From assembly GCF_009811415.1 (NCBI RefSeq), contig NZ_BLIG01000024.1:1-64000 (forward strand): a stretch of 64,000 bases of DNA, in the 5' to 3' direction. Under the pieces are notes generated by a model. It saw only the letters and a program-made list of their open reading frames with translations. It ran no database searches and was not told the DNA's origin. A program made the translations under genes and the position numbers. Positions 56,001 through 64,000 of this stretch are shown here, one piece after another. Origin of the DNA: Alteromonas sp. KUL106 (GTDB lineage Bacteria > Pseudomonadota > Gammaproteobacteria > Enterobacterales > Alteromonadaceae). Numbering within the stretch: position 1 is the first letter of the stretch; every line of letters starts with the position of its first letter.

Positions 56001-57058
56001 GTGGTGCAGGCACAGGTAGCATTTATGCAGTAAGTCTGACTACAGGCCACTTTGTTGTTGAGTGGGAAAATGCGCAGATTTGGAACGAAGATGGCACAAG
56101 TTTCAACTTCCAGCTATGGTTTGAGTACGAAACAGGTAACGTAAACTTCGTTTATGGCCCAATGGATACACCTGTATATGAAACTGTTGTTGGTGCTGAA
56201 AACTCATCGGGTAGCGTTGGTACTACGTTTGCGGCGCTTACTGGTGCTGGTCCTATAGGCACTCTGCCTGTAGAAGGTGACGAGTTCGTACTTACTGCAA
56301 ACGCAGGTGACGAAGTAACAATTAGCTACGCAGGTACTGTTGTTCCTTCTAGTGAATACATGGATGATATGCTTTCTGTTAACGAGGATGCGTCGGTCAC
56401 GGCTAACATTCTAGCTAACGAAATGGACAGCACAATCATCAATAAATTTACGATGGAATCACTTTCTGGTGACTTCCGTACGTTCACGCCGATTACGATT
56501 GATAAAGCGCCACTTGATCCGTCAACTGTTGCAGTAACCACTGAAGCAGCAAACGGTACAGTGACAGTTAATGACGATGGTACGGTTACTTACACGCCAA
56601 ACGCTGATTTCTTCGGTGAAGACTCATTCACGTACTCTGTACAGGTTGAGGGCACTACTGATGAAAATGGTGAACCGGTTGAAGGTGACATCATTGGCGA
56701 AGGTACGGTAACGGTAGCGGTTGCAGGCGTACAGGATGCACCTGTAATCTCAATCTCTGCACCATCAAGCGTTGATGAAGGTGAATCGTACACAGTAACA
56801 GCGTCAGCAACTGATGCTGATGGTGATGACGTAACCATTACTATCAACGGTGTAGAAACAACATCGTTCACTGGTACTGCACCGAGCCACGAGCAAGCCA
56901 ATCGTGTAACGGTTCAGGTTACTGCAACGGATGGTATCGACACTACGACAGAAAGCGTGACTATTACGGTTAACGATAAGTCGGGTGGTTCAATGGGCTG
57001 GATTGCATTGCTTCTAGCGCCAGCGGTATATCTACGTAGACGCATGAAACGTTCATAA
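53090..57058 (+). CDS. Secreted subtilisin-like serine protease (S8) with GlyGly-CTERM tail
   Basis: A 1322-residue exoprotease. From the ATG at 53090 (GAGA upstream): signal peptide (about 1-23), inhibitor propeptide (about 55-165), then the catalytic triad D200 (VAIIDSGI), H268 (NGHGTHVAG) and S610 (GGTSMASPHVAG), with the oxyanion Asn377 (AAGND). A PA domain (about 430-540) is inserted in the catalytic domain. Fn3- and cadherin-like/VCBS-like beta domains follow (VNEDASVTANILANEMD, FGEDSFTYSVQVEG). The tail GGSMGWIALLLAPAVYLRRRMKRS is a GlyGly-CTERM signal for rhombosortase and type II secretion. It is an isolated gene with its own terminator. A TTG 57 bases upstream is in frame but unlikely. 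Confidence 0.95.
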   Translation: MKKTIISTVVAAALAGSAFGALAISNQLSGHGVEQRNAIEASFDKKNILANAIQASNDSVRVIVQLHDVPMAQFSAVNPSVSTMAAHKGQKINFQSNAAKEYKSFLETQQQSVIKSIKAFDKSFKADLSYTAAFNGFAGIVSKSALDELSSLSSVKAVYPDVIHHAQMDASLDLIGAVQTWEQFGGKENAGAGIKVAIIDSGIRPENPLFSGENFEAPAADTLPTDDYCSEVPDFCNNKLIVARAAEIVEGFTVVEEEYDSPLGFNGHGTHVAGTAVGNFGVMAERDGAEAEISGVAPAAYLMVYKGLYATPANPASSSGASSMLLSMLEAALTDGADVVNNSWGGSAGGNPNGSVYQDVLEAMHDAGVVTVFAAGNDGPGEGTIGCPGCDENVLTVAATTTGRLFANELTIEGDTSIGSIPALYSVGNPNIVFDTALTAPVVYAGELDAANVEGCDEFTAGAFDGAIALISRGTCGFVTKVENAEAAGAVAVVIHNVDGRGEAPILMGGLSPDQTVPSFMIPATPGQELATLISGSEEAVNITIGAEVVRVVSDSLADIMADFSSRGPNGDPTFLKPNIAAPGVRIFSGESPDAPGHVGENFSFKGGTSMASPHVAGAAALIKQMHPDWTAQQIKSALVTSSIRDVLKEDAATGADNFDMGAGRLDLPRATSVELTYSDISLVDGNCYLNCEMSITVTNTSNEDVTVDATAMFNDPAITATVTPKMATLPAGASAEIMLSLDVTTASTGSWSFGGINWADTDDTTTDYFIPVAVYPISSDEPSLFDSDVSNEFAAEGELVVTEAFASNTDVTGMISITGEIDHKYAINPSTISAVKNGNQEPVSYDADSGTVYWEGALNTASFSMNADTTIGDLLEGFGLGRYVPMSSIGVAPLVCSGSCDDASIEISLPRTITYLGAEYTTMQISSNGFVSLGTSSGNITTPFAEVLPNLSEPNNVVAPYWTDFDLAGGGAGTGSIYAVSLTTGHFVVEWENAQIWNEDGTSFNFQLWFEYETGNVNFVYGPMDTPVYETVVGAENSSGSVGTTFAALTGAGPIGTLPVEGDEFVLTANAGDEVTISYAGTVVPSSEYMDDMLSVNEDASVTANILANEMDSTIINKFTMESLSGDFRTFTPITIDKAPLDPSTVAVTTEAANGTVTVNDDGTVTYTPNADFFGEDSFTYSVQVEGTTDENGEPVEGDIIGEGTVTVAVAGVQDAPVISISAPSSVDEGESYTVTASATDADGDDVTITINGVETTSFTGTAPSHEQANRVTVQVTATDGIDTTTESVTITVNDKSGGSMGWIALLLAPAVYLRRRMKRS

Positions 57059-57074
57059 CGTTATGTAAGTGAAG

Positions 57075-57104
57075 TGAAAAAGGCCGCAATAGCGGCCTTT
57101 TTTA
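57075..57104. terminator. Bidirectional terminator between subtilase and rmuC
   Basis: AAAAAGGCCGC-AATA-GCGGCCTTTTT has A-run and T-run on the two sides and lies between the convergent genes. Confidence 0.92.
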
Positions 57105-58400
57105 ATCGTCTCTGGAAAGTTGCTGTAAGTGTTGAGACATGCGTTTACTCGGTTGCACTCCAAGCTCGCGGAACTTTTCGATTTGTCTCACCATATTCCC
57201 TCGCCCGCTGGTTAACTTATTCATTGCTTGATCGTAGCTTGCTTGCGCAGCATCCATCGACTTACCCACCTTCTCCATATCTCCGACAAAGCCGACAAAT
57301 TTGTCGTATAGCTTAGCGGCTTGTTCAGCAATAAGTTGTGCGTTTTGGTTTTGGTACTCGTATTGCCAAATATTGTTAATAGTTCTAAGCGCAACTAGCA
57401 AGTTGGTTGGGCTTACCAACATAATATTATGATTTAGCGCCATAGTGACCAAATCTGGCTCTTGTTCAACAGCGATTAAAAATGCTGGCTCGATAGGAAT
57501 GAACAGCAACACATAATCAAGTGTTTTTAGGCCTTTTAACGTCTGGTAATCCTTTGCGCTTAACCCTTTTATATGCCCTTTTATAGAAGCTACATGTTGA
57601 CTCAAGAACTGTGCTTTTTCACTTTCATCATCGCAGTTATAATATCGCTCATAAGCCGCAAGGCTAACTTTCGAATCTATTATTACGTCTTTGTCGTTAG
57701 GTAAATGTACCACTACATCGGGCTGGTAGCGTTTGCCCAGTTCCGATGTTGCCGACACCTGTGTTTCAAATTCGTGCCCTTCACGTAAACCCGATTCCTT
57801 GAGAATACGTTCGAGAACCACTTCTCCCCAACTTCCTTGCTTTTTGTTATCACCTTTTAGCGCATTAGTCAGCGCAGCAGCTTCCTCGGTTATTTTCTGA
57901 TTAAGGGCCTTCAAGCTTAAAATCTCAGTTTTAAGTGAGGCTCGCTCTTGCCCTTCGCGGATGTGCTGTTCTGAAATTTGGCGCTTAAAGCCGTCTAACT
58001 CGTTTTTGAACGGAGCTAGTACAGCTTCTATATTAACCTTTGTCTGTTGGGTGTACCGCTGCTGCTTTTCTTCAAATATGCGATTTGCTAAGTTTTCAAA
58101 CTGCGTTTGTAGACGTTGCTCAGACGCGTTCATAGACGCCAGCTTATCTTCGTGCGCCGCATGGAGTGCTTGGATCCTTGCTTGATGCGCGTCGTTTTGC
58201 GCTTGTAGTTTCGCATTAGCAATGCGTTCATTGTTCAGTTCGCTCTGTAATTGCGCGTTGCACTGAGTGATTTCCGTAAATTTTGCTGAATTTAGTTGAA
58301 CGCGAATAAAGGAATAAACAGAAAAAACACAAACGCTAATAAGAGCGATTAAAAAAGCGATGGGTTCGTTTGAAATGAGGGTAATTAACATAGTGCACAT
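57102..58400 (-). CDS. rmuC: DNA recombination protein RmuC
   Basis: A 432-residue protein with an N-terminal membrane anchor (about 15-32), a long coiled coil (about 40-160) and a C-terminal PD-(D/E)XK-like nuclease domain (about 185-400), with GSWGEVVLERILKESGLREGHEFETQ and QPDVVVHLPNDKDVIIDSKVSL. E. coli RmuC limits inversions of DNA at short inverted repeats. The stop lies inside the terminator shared with the subtilase gene. The first ATG is used; a second, three codons in, is possible. Confidence 0.94.
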   Translation of the reverse strand: MCTMLITLISNEPIAFLIALISVCVFSVYSFIRVQLNSAKFTEITQCNAQLQSELNNERIANAKLQAQNDAHQARIQALHAAHEDKLASMNASEQRLQTQFENLANRIFEEKQQRYTQQTKVNIEAVLAPFKNELDGFKRQISEQHIREGQERASLKTEILSLKALNQKITEEAAALTNALKGDNKKQGSWGEVVLERILKESGLREGHEFETQVSATSELGKRYQPDVVVHLPNDKDVIIDSKVSLAAYERYYNCDDESEKAQFLSQHVASIKGHIKGLSAKDYQTLKGLKTLDYVLLFIPIEPAFLIAVEQEPDLVTMALNHNIMLVSPTNLLVALRTINNIWQYEYQNQNAQLIAEQAAKLYDKFVGFVGDMEKVGKSMDAAQASYDQAMNKLTSGRGNMVRQIEKFRELGVQPSKRMSQHLQQLSRDD

Positions 58401-58527
58401 TCATACTGTTGTTTTGTACAGCACTATAAACAAAATGAGAAAAATATACCAACGTGTATCGGTGTTTACTATTCAAATAGCGTTCAAGAGGTATTATGCG
58501 GTATTACTGTTGGTTTAAATGAATGAA

Positions 58528-58558
58528 TAAAACGGGCGCTTGCGCACCCGTTTTTTTC
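58528..58558. terminator. Terminator after class I fumarase
   Basis: AACGGG (58531-58536) pairs with CCCGTT (58547-58552), with inner CGC/GCG. T-rich sequence on both sides allows termination of the minus-strand fumarase gene ending at 58654, though it is about 95 bases away. Confidence 0.7.
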
Positions 58559-58653
58559 GTTAGGTCCAACGTTTTTAAACCCTGTAAAGCCTAAAAAGTT
58601 AGCATGGGCCCGTGCCAGCTAACCACAAGATTTTCTAGCGTTGAACCCATTCA

Positions 58654-60183
58654 CTATTTAGAAAGTGAAGCATCAAGCTCTTCAATTTTTGCCTTCCAAA
58701 TGGCAGGTCCGTTTTTATGTGCATTGGCGCCCGTGCTGTCTACTGCAACGGTTACCGGCATATCTTCAACGTCGAATTCGTAAATGGCTTCCATACCTAA
58801 ATCTTCAAACGCAACAACACGGGATTTTTTAATAGCTTTAGATACAAGGTATGCTGCACCACCTACTGCCATTAAATACACCGCTTTATGCTTTGCAATA
58901 GAATCAACGGTTGCAGGGCCCCGTTCTGCCTTACCAATCATGCCAATAAGGCCTGTTTTTTCAAGCATCATATCGGTGAATTTGTCCATCCGCGTGGCTG
59001 TTGTTGGGCCTGCCGGACCGACTACCTCATCACCTACTGCATCAACTGGACCTACGTAGTAAATAAAGCGATTAGTGAGGTCAACGCCTTCGGGTAAGCC
59101 CTCACCATTTTCCATCATGGTTTGGATGCGTTTATGTGCCGCATCGCGGCCAGTAAGCATTTTACCTGACAGTAGTACCGTTTCGCCTACTTTCCATTCT
59201 TGGATATCTTCTTTCGTTACGTCATCAAGATTGACCCGGCGTGTATTTTCACTCACTTCCCAAGTAACCTCTGGCCAGTCTTCTAGCTTAGGCGGCGTTA
59301 ATTCTGTCGGGCCCGAACCATCTAGATAAAAGTGCGCATGACGCGTTGCTGCGCAGTTAGGGATCATTGCCACTGGTTTTGACGCCGCGTGTGTGGGTAG
59401 AGACTTAATTTTCACATCAACGACTGTCGTTAAGCCGCCCAAACCTTGTGCACCAATACCAAGTTTATTGACGCGTTCAAAGATTTCTAAACGAAGTTTT
59501 TCGTCGGTGGTTTGCGGGCCGCGTTCAATGAGCTCTTGAATATCGACAGGATCCATTAGGCTTTCTTTCGCTAGTACAGCGGCTTTTTCAGCAGTACCAC
59601 CGATACCTATACCCAGCATTCCAGGAGGACACCAGCCAGCGCCCATAGTGGGCAATGTTTTTACAACCCAATCGGCAATATCATCGCTGGGGTTTAGCAT
59701 TACCATTTTAGACTTGTTTTCAGAGCCGCCACCTTTCGCAGCTATCATCACTTCGATCTTTTCACCTGCTACCATATCGAGATGAACTACGGCTGGCGTA
59801 TTGTCTTTTGTATTGGTACGAGCACCAGCAGGGTCTGCAACGATAGATGCTCGCAATGGATTATCCGGATTTAAGTATGCGCGACGCGTACCTTCATCAA
59901 CCATTTCTTGAACGGTCATATCCGTTTTGTCCCACGTAACACCCATCCCCACTTTTACAAAGCAAGTCACAATTCCGGTGTCTTGACATAAAGGTCGCTT
60001 ACCTTCGGCAGACATTCGTGAGTTGATAAGAATCTGTGCCATCGCGTCTTTTGCGGCTTGGCTTTCTTCTTTGTTATACGCTTCTTCTACGGCTTTAACG
60101 TAATCTAGTGGATGGTAGTAAGAAATAAACTGCAGGGCATCTTCAATGCTGTCAATGAAGTCTTGTTGACGGATAACGGTCAT
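58654..60183 (-). CDS. fumA: Class I (iron-sulphur) fumarate hydratase
   Basis: A 509-residue enzyme that interconverts fumarate and malate in the TCA cycle using a [4Fe-4S] cluster. It has an N-terminal alpha-type domain with C66 (RPLCQDTGIV) and further cluster cysteines in GAGWCPPG and IPNCAATRH, and a C-terminal beta-type domain (VGPAGPTTATRMDKFTDMML, about 385). It is the fused single-chain class I form. A GAGGATG sequence precedes the ATG. It is oxygen-sensitive as a class. No neighbouring TCA gene is present. Confidence 0.96.
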   Translation of the reverse strand: MTVIRQQDFIDSIEDALQFISYYHPLDYVKAVEEAYNKEESQAAKDAMAQILINSRMSAEGKRPLCQDTGIVTCFVKVGMGVTWDKTDMTVQEMVDEGTRRAYLNPDNPLRASIVADPAGARTNTKDNTPAVVHLDMVAGEKIEVMIAAKGGGSENKSKMVMLNPSDDIADWVVKTLPTMGAGWCPPGMLGIGIGGTAEKAAVLAKESLMDPVDIQELIERGPQTTDEKLRLEIFERVNKLGIGAQGLGGLTTVVDVKIKSLPTHAASKPVAMIPNCAATRHAHFYLDGSGPTELTPPKLEDWPEVTWEVSENTRRVNLDDVTKEDIQEWKVGETVLLSGKMLTGRDAAHKRIQTMMENGEGLPEGVDLTNRFIYYVGPVDAVGDEVVGPAGPTTATRMDKFTDMMLEKTGLIGMIGKAERGPATVDSIAKHKAVYLMAVGGAAYLVSKAIKKSRVVAFEDLGMEAIYEFDVEDMPVTVAVDSTGANAHKNGPAIWKAKIEELDASLSK

Positions 60184-60490
60184 GACATCCTCTTTTTATT
60201 TGGCTTTCGTGGTCTTAGCTAGCTAAAAAAGCGTATACTAGCGCATCTAAAGACAACGCACCATGTAAAACCATTCGCTTGAAGCGAATTCTAGTTATTT
60301 TTTTTAACAATGCCTGGAACATAGATATCGATACCTCCATCAGGAAGCGCTATCGCGAAATTTAAAACGAAAAATCGTAAATTTGATAATATGAACAAGG
60401 CAAGTTTTGTTGTTACTTGAAAGCAATAAACCTCAGTTTGTTAAGCGATAGCGAGCGCGACACCTACAGTTAATAGTATTGAAACAATTT
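60184..60490. other. Divergent intergenic region (fumA / pabB)
   Basis: About 300 bases holding promoters for both directions. A GATAAT-like -10 (around 60386) could serve pabB. No small gene or clear operator was found. Confidence 0.45.
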
Positions 60491-61930
60491 ATGTCACACG
60501 AAAAACCTATCCATGTACATGTATCCCGCTATACCAAAAGCGAAATTAGGGACGCTTTATCTCTGAATAATGTGGCGGACGATGCAATATTTAATGCATT
60601 ATTCTCACATGTATCTACGCTACCCTATTCCATTTTATTCGATACATCTGGCTCAACCAAAAGCGAAGGCCGTTTCAATATCATGGCGTTTTCACCCACT
60701 GCGGTTATTGAGGCGTCCGAGGACCAGGTTTTCTTAATTGACCTTGAAGCATCTAAAAAACAATCGGTTTCTTTGCTTCCGTTTGAAGCAGTCAACGAAC
60801 ATTTACATGCTCGCGTAAAATCCGTAAACGTACATGCGAGTTTCGATACCAAACATCTGCCATTCATTGTCGGTGTCGCAGGAATGGCTGGCTATGACAC
60901 TGGTCGTTTTTACGAGGCGCTTCCGTCTATCGCTAAAAATGACTACGTTACACCTGATTTCGCAGTTGGCCTTTATACCTCTTCAGTCATTGAAGACACG
61001 CAAACCGGCTATGTCTATGTTTGCTCGCCGGAGAACCTCGCGCTAGCTGAACTTTTTTCTTCTTCTAGCGCGACCGCTAATGCTCGTGATTTCGCGCTTA
61101 CATCCTCGTTTGAATCAAACTTATCTAAACAAGAATACGAAAAATGTTTGGAAAAAATAAACGCTTATCTCAGAGCAGGAGATTGCTATCAGGTCAATAT
61201 GGCGCAGCGTTTTAGTGCATCTTTTGAGGGAAGTATATGGCAGGCTTATTGTCTCTTGCGCGATCAAAATCAGGCGCCATTTTCTGCGTTTTACAACTTG
61301 CCTCAAGGCAGTATCGCCTCTATTTCGCCGGAACGTTTTCTAAGAGTCAAGAATGGTGTAGTTGAAACAAAGCCTATCAAAGGAACACGTCCACGGTTTG
61401 ATGATGCTGAAAAAGACAAAGCAAGTGCTCAGAGTCTGCTTTTTGCGGAGAAAGACCGCTCTGAGAATCTCATGATCGTTGATCTTCTTAGAAACGATAT
61501 TTCGAAACATTGTAAAGCTAACACGGTAAACGTTCCGGCGCTTTTCGCGCTCGAGAGTTACGAAGCGGTTCACCACTTAGTCAGTACAGTAACAGGCGAA
61601 TTAAATGATAACGCTTCTCCCCTCGCACTTTTGGCCTCAGCGTTTCCGGGCGGCTCAATAACGGGAGCACCGAAGATACGCGCTATGGAAGTGATTGATG
61701 AGCTAGAACCTCATCGACGCAGTATCTATTGTGGTAGTATCTTTTATATGGGTTTTCGTGAGGACATGGATTCAAGTATCTGTATTAGAACGGTGTTAGC
61801 CGAAAATGGTCAATTACATTGCTGGGCAGGTGGTGGTATTGTTTTAGATTCAATACCCAGTGAGGAATATCAGGAAACGTTAGATAAAGTATCTAAGATC
61901 CTGCCCGTACTTGAATCAATTAACCAATAA
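60491..61930 (+). CDS. pabB: Aminodeoxychorismate synthase component I
   Basis: A 479-residue enzyme that converts chorismate and ammonia (from PabA) to aminodeoxychorismate for folate synthesis. It belongs to the anthranilate synthase component I family. The N-terminal domain precedes a chorismate-binding domain with RAGDCYQVNMAQRF, VETKPIKGTRPR (catalytic Lys) and FPGGSITGAPKIRAME. The KPIKGT pattern distinguishes PabB from TrpE, where Ala replaces Lys. The ATG at 60491 is chosen; the frame also opens with TTG four codons upstream. It is followed by a CoA pyrophosphatase after 45 bases. Confidence 0.92.
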   Translation: MSHEKPIHVHVSRYTKSEIRDALSLNNVADDAIFNALFSHVSTLPYSILFDTSGSTKSEGRFNIMAFSPTAVIEASEDQVFLIDLEASKKQSVSLLPFEAVNEHLHARVKSVNVHASFDTKHLPFIVGVAGMAGYDTGRFYEALPSIAKNDYVTPDFAVGLYTSSVIEDTQTGYVYVCSPENLALAELFSSSSATANARDFALTSSFESNLSKQEYEKCLEKINAYLRAGDCYQVNMAQRFSASFEGSIWQAYCLLRDQNQAPFSAFYNLPQGSIASISPERFLRVKNGVVETKPIKGTRPRFDDAEKDKASAQSLLFAEKDRSENLMIVDLLRNDISKHCKANTVNVPALFALESYEAVHHLVSTVTGELNDNASPLALLASAFPGGSITGAPKIRAMEVIDELEPHRRSIYCGSIFYMGFREDMDSSICIRTVLAENGQLHCWAGGGIVLDSIPSEEYQETLDKVSKILPVLESINQ

Positions 61931-61975
61931 TAGGGTTTGAGCGACGTCGTTAAACTGTTGAGTTGATAAACATAT

Positions 61976-62548
61976 ATGACAAGAAGTGAATTTCTATCGC
62001 AATTTCATCATTTAAGACAGACCCACAGTGAACCCGACTTTCCTTTGAAAAAAACAGGGCGGCCTGCCGCAGTTTTGATTCCGTTAGTCGATTATGGAAA
62101 TTCACTTCAGCTTTTACTTACTGAACGTGCTCATCACCTTAAACATCATCCCGGTCAAATCAGTTTCCCCGGGGGTGCCGTTGATGAGTCAGATAATTCA
62201 TTTTTCGACGCAGCGCTTCGAGAGGCACAAGAAGAAGTCGGTTTGCCTTCAACAAATGTTGATGTAGTGGGTATGCTTCCAAAATATCGCACGATAAGCG
62301 GATATGAAATTGCACCTGTAGTGGGCTTTGTGAACCCCGATTTCACTCCTATCATTGATAAAAACGAAGTGGAAAGTGCTTTTGAAGTCCCTCTATCCCA
62401 CGTATTAGATAGAAAAAATCATCTTGTTCACACCACACACCGTGACAAAAAAGCGTTCCCTATTTATTTTATTCCATGGAAAAACAGAATGATTTGGGGA
62501 GCAACGGCAGCAATGTTGCGGAATCTGTCTCATCATATTCACCCCTAA
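61976..62548 (+). CDS. nudL: Coenzyme A pyrophosphatase (Nudix hydrolase)
   Basis: A 190-residue Nudix hydrolase that cleaves CoA or its oxidised forms. The Nudix box GGAVDESDNSFFDAALREAQ, continuing EEVGL, is at about 62-86, preceded by ERAHHLKHHPGQISFPGG, the CoA-specific UPF0035 pattern. Length is like E. coli NudL/YeaB (192). It is immediately downstream of pabB, a frequent gammaproteobacterial pairing (pabB-nudL-sdaA in E. coli); the next gene here is sdaA, completing the same order. Confidence 0.95.
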   Translation: MTRSEFLSQFHHLRQTHSEPDFPLKKTGRPAAVLIPLVDYGNSLQLLLTERAHHLKHHPGQISFPGGAVDESDNSFFDAALREAQEEVGLPSTNVDVVGMLPKYRTISGYEIAPVVGFVNPDFTPIIDKNEVESAFEVPLSHVLDRKNHLVHTTHRDKKAFPIYFIPWKNRMIWGATAAMLRNLSHHIHP

Positions 62549-62763
62549 GTAATATCAGCCCGTACAGATAATTATTGTCTGGCTAAAAAAACAGGATACG
62601 ACTTCATTTTGGCCACATCATGGTTACGCCCCACTCACCAGCTATAAATTAATCTTTACACCGTATTAGCAAAACTAATCATTCTATTAGCTTTTCTGTA
62701 TTGTGGTTTTCACTTCCTAGATGCATGATCTCAATATTACTTTGTTTTAATTTTAGAAAGTTT

Positions 62764-64000
62764 ATGATCAGTGTATTTGACATGTTCAGTGTGGGTATTG
62801 GCCCATCAAGTTCACACACGGTAGGTCCCATGAAAGCGGGGGCCGAGTTCGTCAGTGAACTCTCACAAAACCCAGAGATGTTTGATTCCGTAGATAGCGT
62901 AAAAGTTGAGCTATTTGGTTCACTTGGGCAAACGGGTGTCGGCCATGGTACTGGAAAAGCGGTCATTTTAGGTTTACTTGGTGAACTCCCTGATTTAATT
63001 GATGTTGACAGCATCGACTCTAAGCTTGAAGAAATACGAAACCGCGAACAACTTTGCCTGAACGGTGAAAAATACGTACGGTTTCCAAGCAAAAACGCCA
63101 TTATCTTCCATCGCCGAAAAACGTTACCTAAACATGCCAATGCACTCACGTTTTACGCTTATGCCAAAGATGAGCTCGTAAAACAACAAACGTATTACAG
63201 CATTGGCGGCGGCTTTATCATTAAAGACGAGGATTTCGACGCGACGAAAGCACACGCAGCCAGCCTGCAAGCTGCTGTACCTTTTCCGTTTAAAACCGCA
63301 GAAGAACTTCTTGCTTTATGCAAAACAAACGGCCTTAGCATCAGCTCGCTAATGTTGCGAAACGAGTCAACATTTAGGCCGAAACACGAAGTTAAGCAAC
63401 AGCTTCACAATATCTGGCTGGTGATGAAAGCTTGTATTCAGCGCGGAATCGAAAGTGAAGGTATTCTTCCTGGTGGCTTGAAGGTCGTTCGCCGGGCTCC
63501 GGGCCTTTATCGCCGTCTTCAGACAGAACATACAAACGATCCAATGCAGACTATGGACTGGGTTAACCTTTTCGCGCTGGCAGTAAATGAAGAAAATGCC
63601 GCGGGTGGACGTGTGGTTACTGCTCCAACAAATGGCGCGGCTGGCATTATTCCCGCGGTGCTGCAATACGTTGATAAGTTTATTCGTCCTGTTGACGAAG
63701 AAGTAGCCAGTCGGTTCCTATTAACAGCAGGTGCTATCGGCATACTCTATAAGGAAAATGCATCAATTTCTGGCGCTGAAGTTGGCTGTCAAGGAGAAGT
63801 TGGTGTGGCGTGTTCTATGGCAGCAGGCGCTCTTGCTGAAATCATGGGCGGCACCGCTGCATCTGTAGAAAACGCGGCTGAAATTGGCATGGAACATAAC
63901 CTCGGACTTACCTGCGACCCAGTAGGTGGCCTTGTGCAAGTACCTTGTATAGAAAGAAATGCTATGGGTGCCATAAAAGCAATTAACGCATCTCGCCTCG
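62764..64000 (+). CDS. sdaA: L-serine dehydratase, iron-sulphur type (runs off the right edge)
   Basis: L-serine ammonia-lyase that converts serine to pyruvate and ammonia with a [4Fe-4S] cluster. From the ATG at 62764, 412 codons are visible, and the 3' end lies outside the window. It has the N-terminal [20 protein letters not shown] beta domain, the catalytic domain with [15 protein letters not shown] and cluster cysteines in [18 protein letters not shown] and [16 protein letters not shown]. The single-chain form matches E. coli SdaA (454). The preceding pabB-nudL genes give the conserved order. Confidence 0.97.
   Translation, partial: MISVFDMFSVGIGPSSSHTVGPMKAGAEFVSELSQNPEMFDSVDSVKVELFGSLGQTGVGHGTGKAVILGLLGELPDLIDVDSIDSKLEEIRNREQLCLNGEKYVRFPSKNAIIFHRRKTLPKHANALTFYAYAKDELVKQQTYYSIGGGFIIKDEDFDATKAHAASLQAAVPFPFKTAEELLALCKTNGLSISSLMLRNESTFRPKHEVKQQLHNIWLVMKACIQRGIESEGILPGGLKVVRRAPGLYRRLQTEHTNDPMQTMDWVNLFALAVNEENAAGGRVVTAPTNGAAGIIPAVLQYVDKFIRPVDEEVASRFLLTAGAIGILYKENASISGAEVGCQGEVGVACSMAAGALAEIMGGTAASVENAAEIGMEHNLGLTCDPVGGLVQVPCIERNAMGAIKAINASRL

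Overview
The window looks like a chromosomal segment of a marine gammaproteobacterium of the Alteromonadales, most likely Alteromonas or a close relative. This is inferred from gene content and order: NAD-dependent 180-kDa-type glutamate dehydrogenase, a DUF1302/DUF1329/YCF48/RND cluster, GlyGly-CTERM exoproteins, and the blocks pyrD-rlmL-uup-rmf-fabA and msrC-proQ-prc, which match enterobacterial gene order. No rRNA, tRNA, CRISPR array, insertion sequence or complete prophage is visible.

Region 1 (1-3572) is the replication-terminus neighbourhood. A partial unknown gene and a tyrosine recombinase read leftward. A 1.7-kb AT-rich stretch without genes follows. It contains a sequence at 3006-3033 that agrees with E. 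coli dif at about 25 of 28 positions, so XerCD dimer resolution probably takes place here. A separate perfect 14+6+14 inverted repeat (1879-1912) lies next to the recombinase gene, and two related imperfect palindromes lie on either side of dif. Almost all genes from 3573 to 60183 are on the minus strand, pointing toward dif, as expected for leading-strand genes of one replichore.

Region 2 (3573-11469) is a light/DNA-repair island: a DUF2254 membrane protein, then DUF2256, an iron-sulphur (6-4)-type photolyase and a class I CPD photolyase on the minus strand, diverging from a DASH cryptochrome and a divergent cryptochrome-like protein on the plus strand. Region 3 (11676-24887) is housekeeping: fabA, rmf, a DUF3466 exoprotein, the coupled rlmKL-glutaredoxin-uup genes, pyrD and the giant glutamate dehydrogenase. 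Region 4 (25083-31985) is a four-gene envelope operon (DUF1302 barrel, DUF1329, YCF48-like, RND/MMPL permease) with a perfect 26-bp hairpin between the second and third genes that looks like a partial terminator. Region 5 (32326-45694) holds pepN, two sodium-coupled transporters, prc-proQ-msrC, a SIMPL protein, a class V aminotransferase, a probable orphan small RNA, a gamma-carbonic anhydrase and tesB. Region 6 (45696-64000) holds a eukaryotic-like kinase, rlmJ, a branched-chain 2-oxoacid dehydrogenase operon lacking E3, a secreted subtilisin-like protease, rmuC, class I fumarase, pabB, a CoA pyrophosphatase and the start of an L-serine dehydratase gene that runs off the window.

Most of the window is ordinary core genome. 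The parts most worth a second look are the dif region with its recombinase and palindromes, the four-member photolyase/cryptochrome cluster with one member lacking canonical flavin-pocket residues, the RND/DUF1302 envelope system with its internal hairpin, and the small-RNA candidate at about 44160-44260. All functional calls rest on reading motifs by eye; no database search was run.
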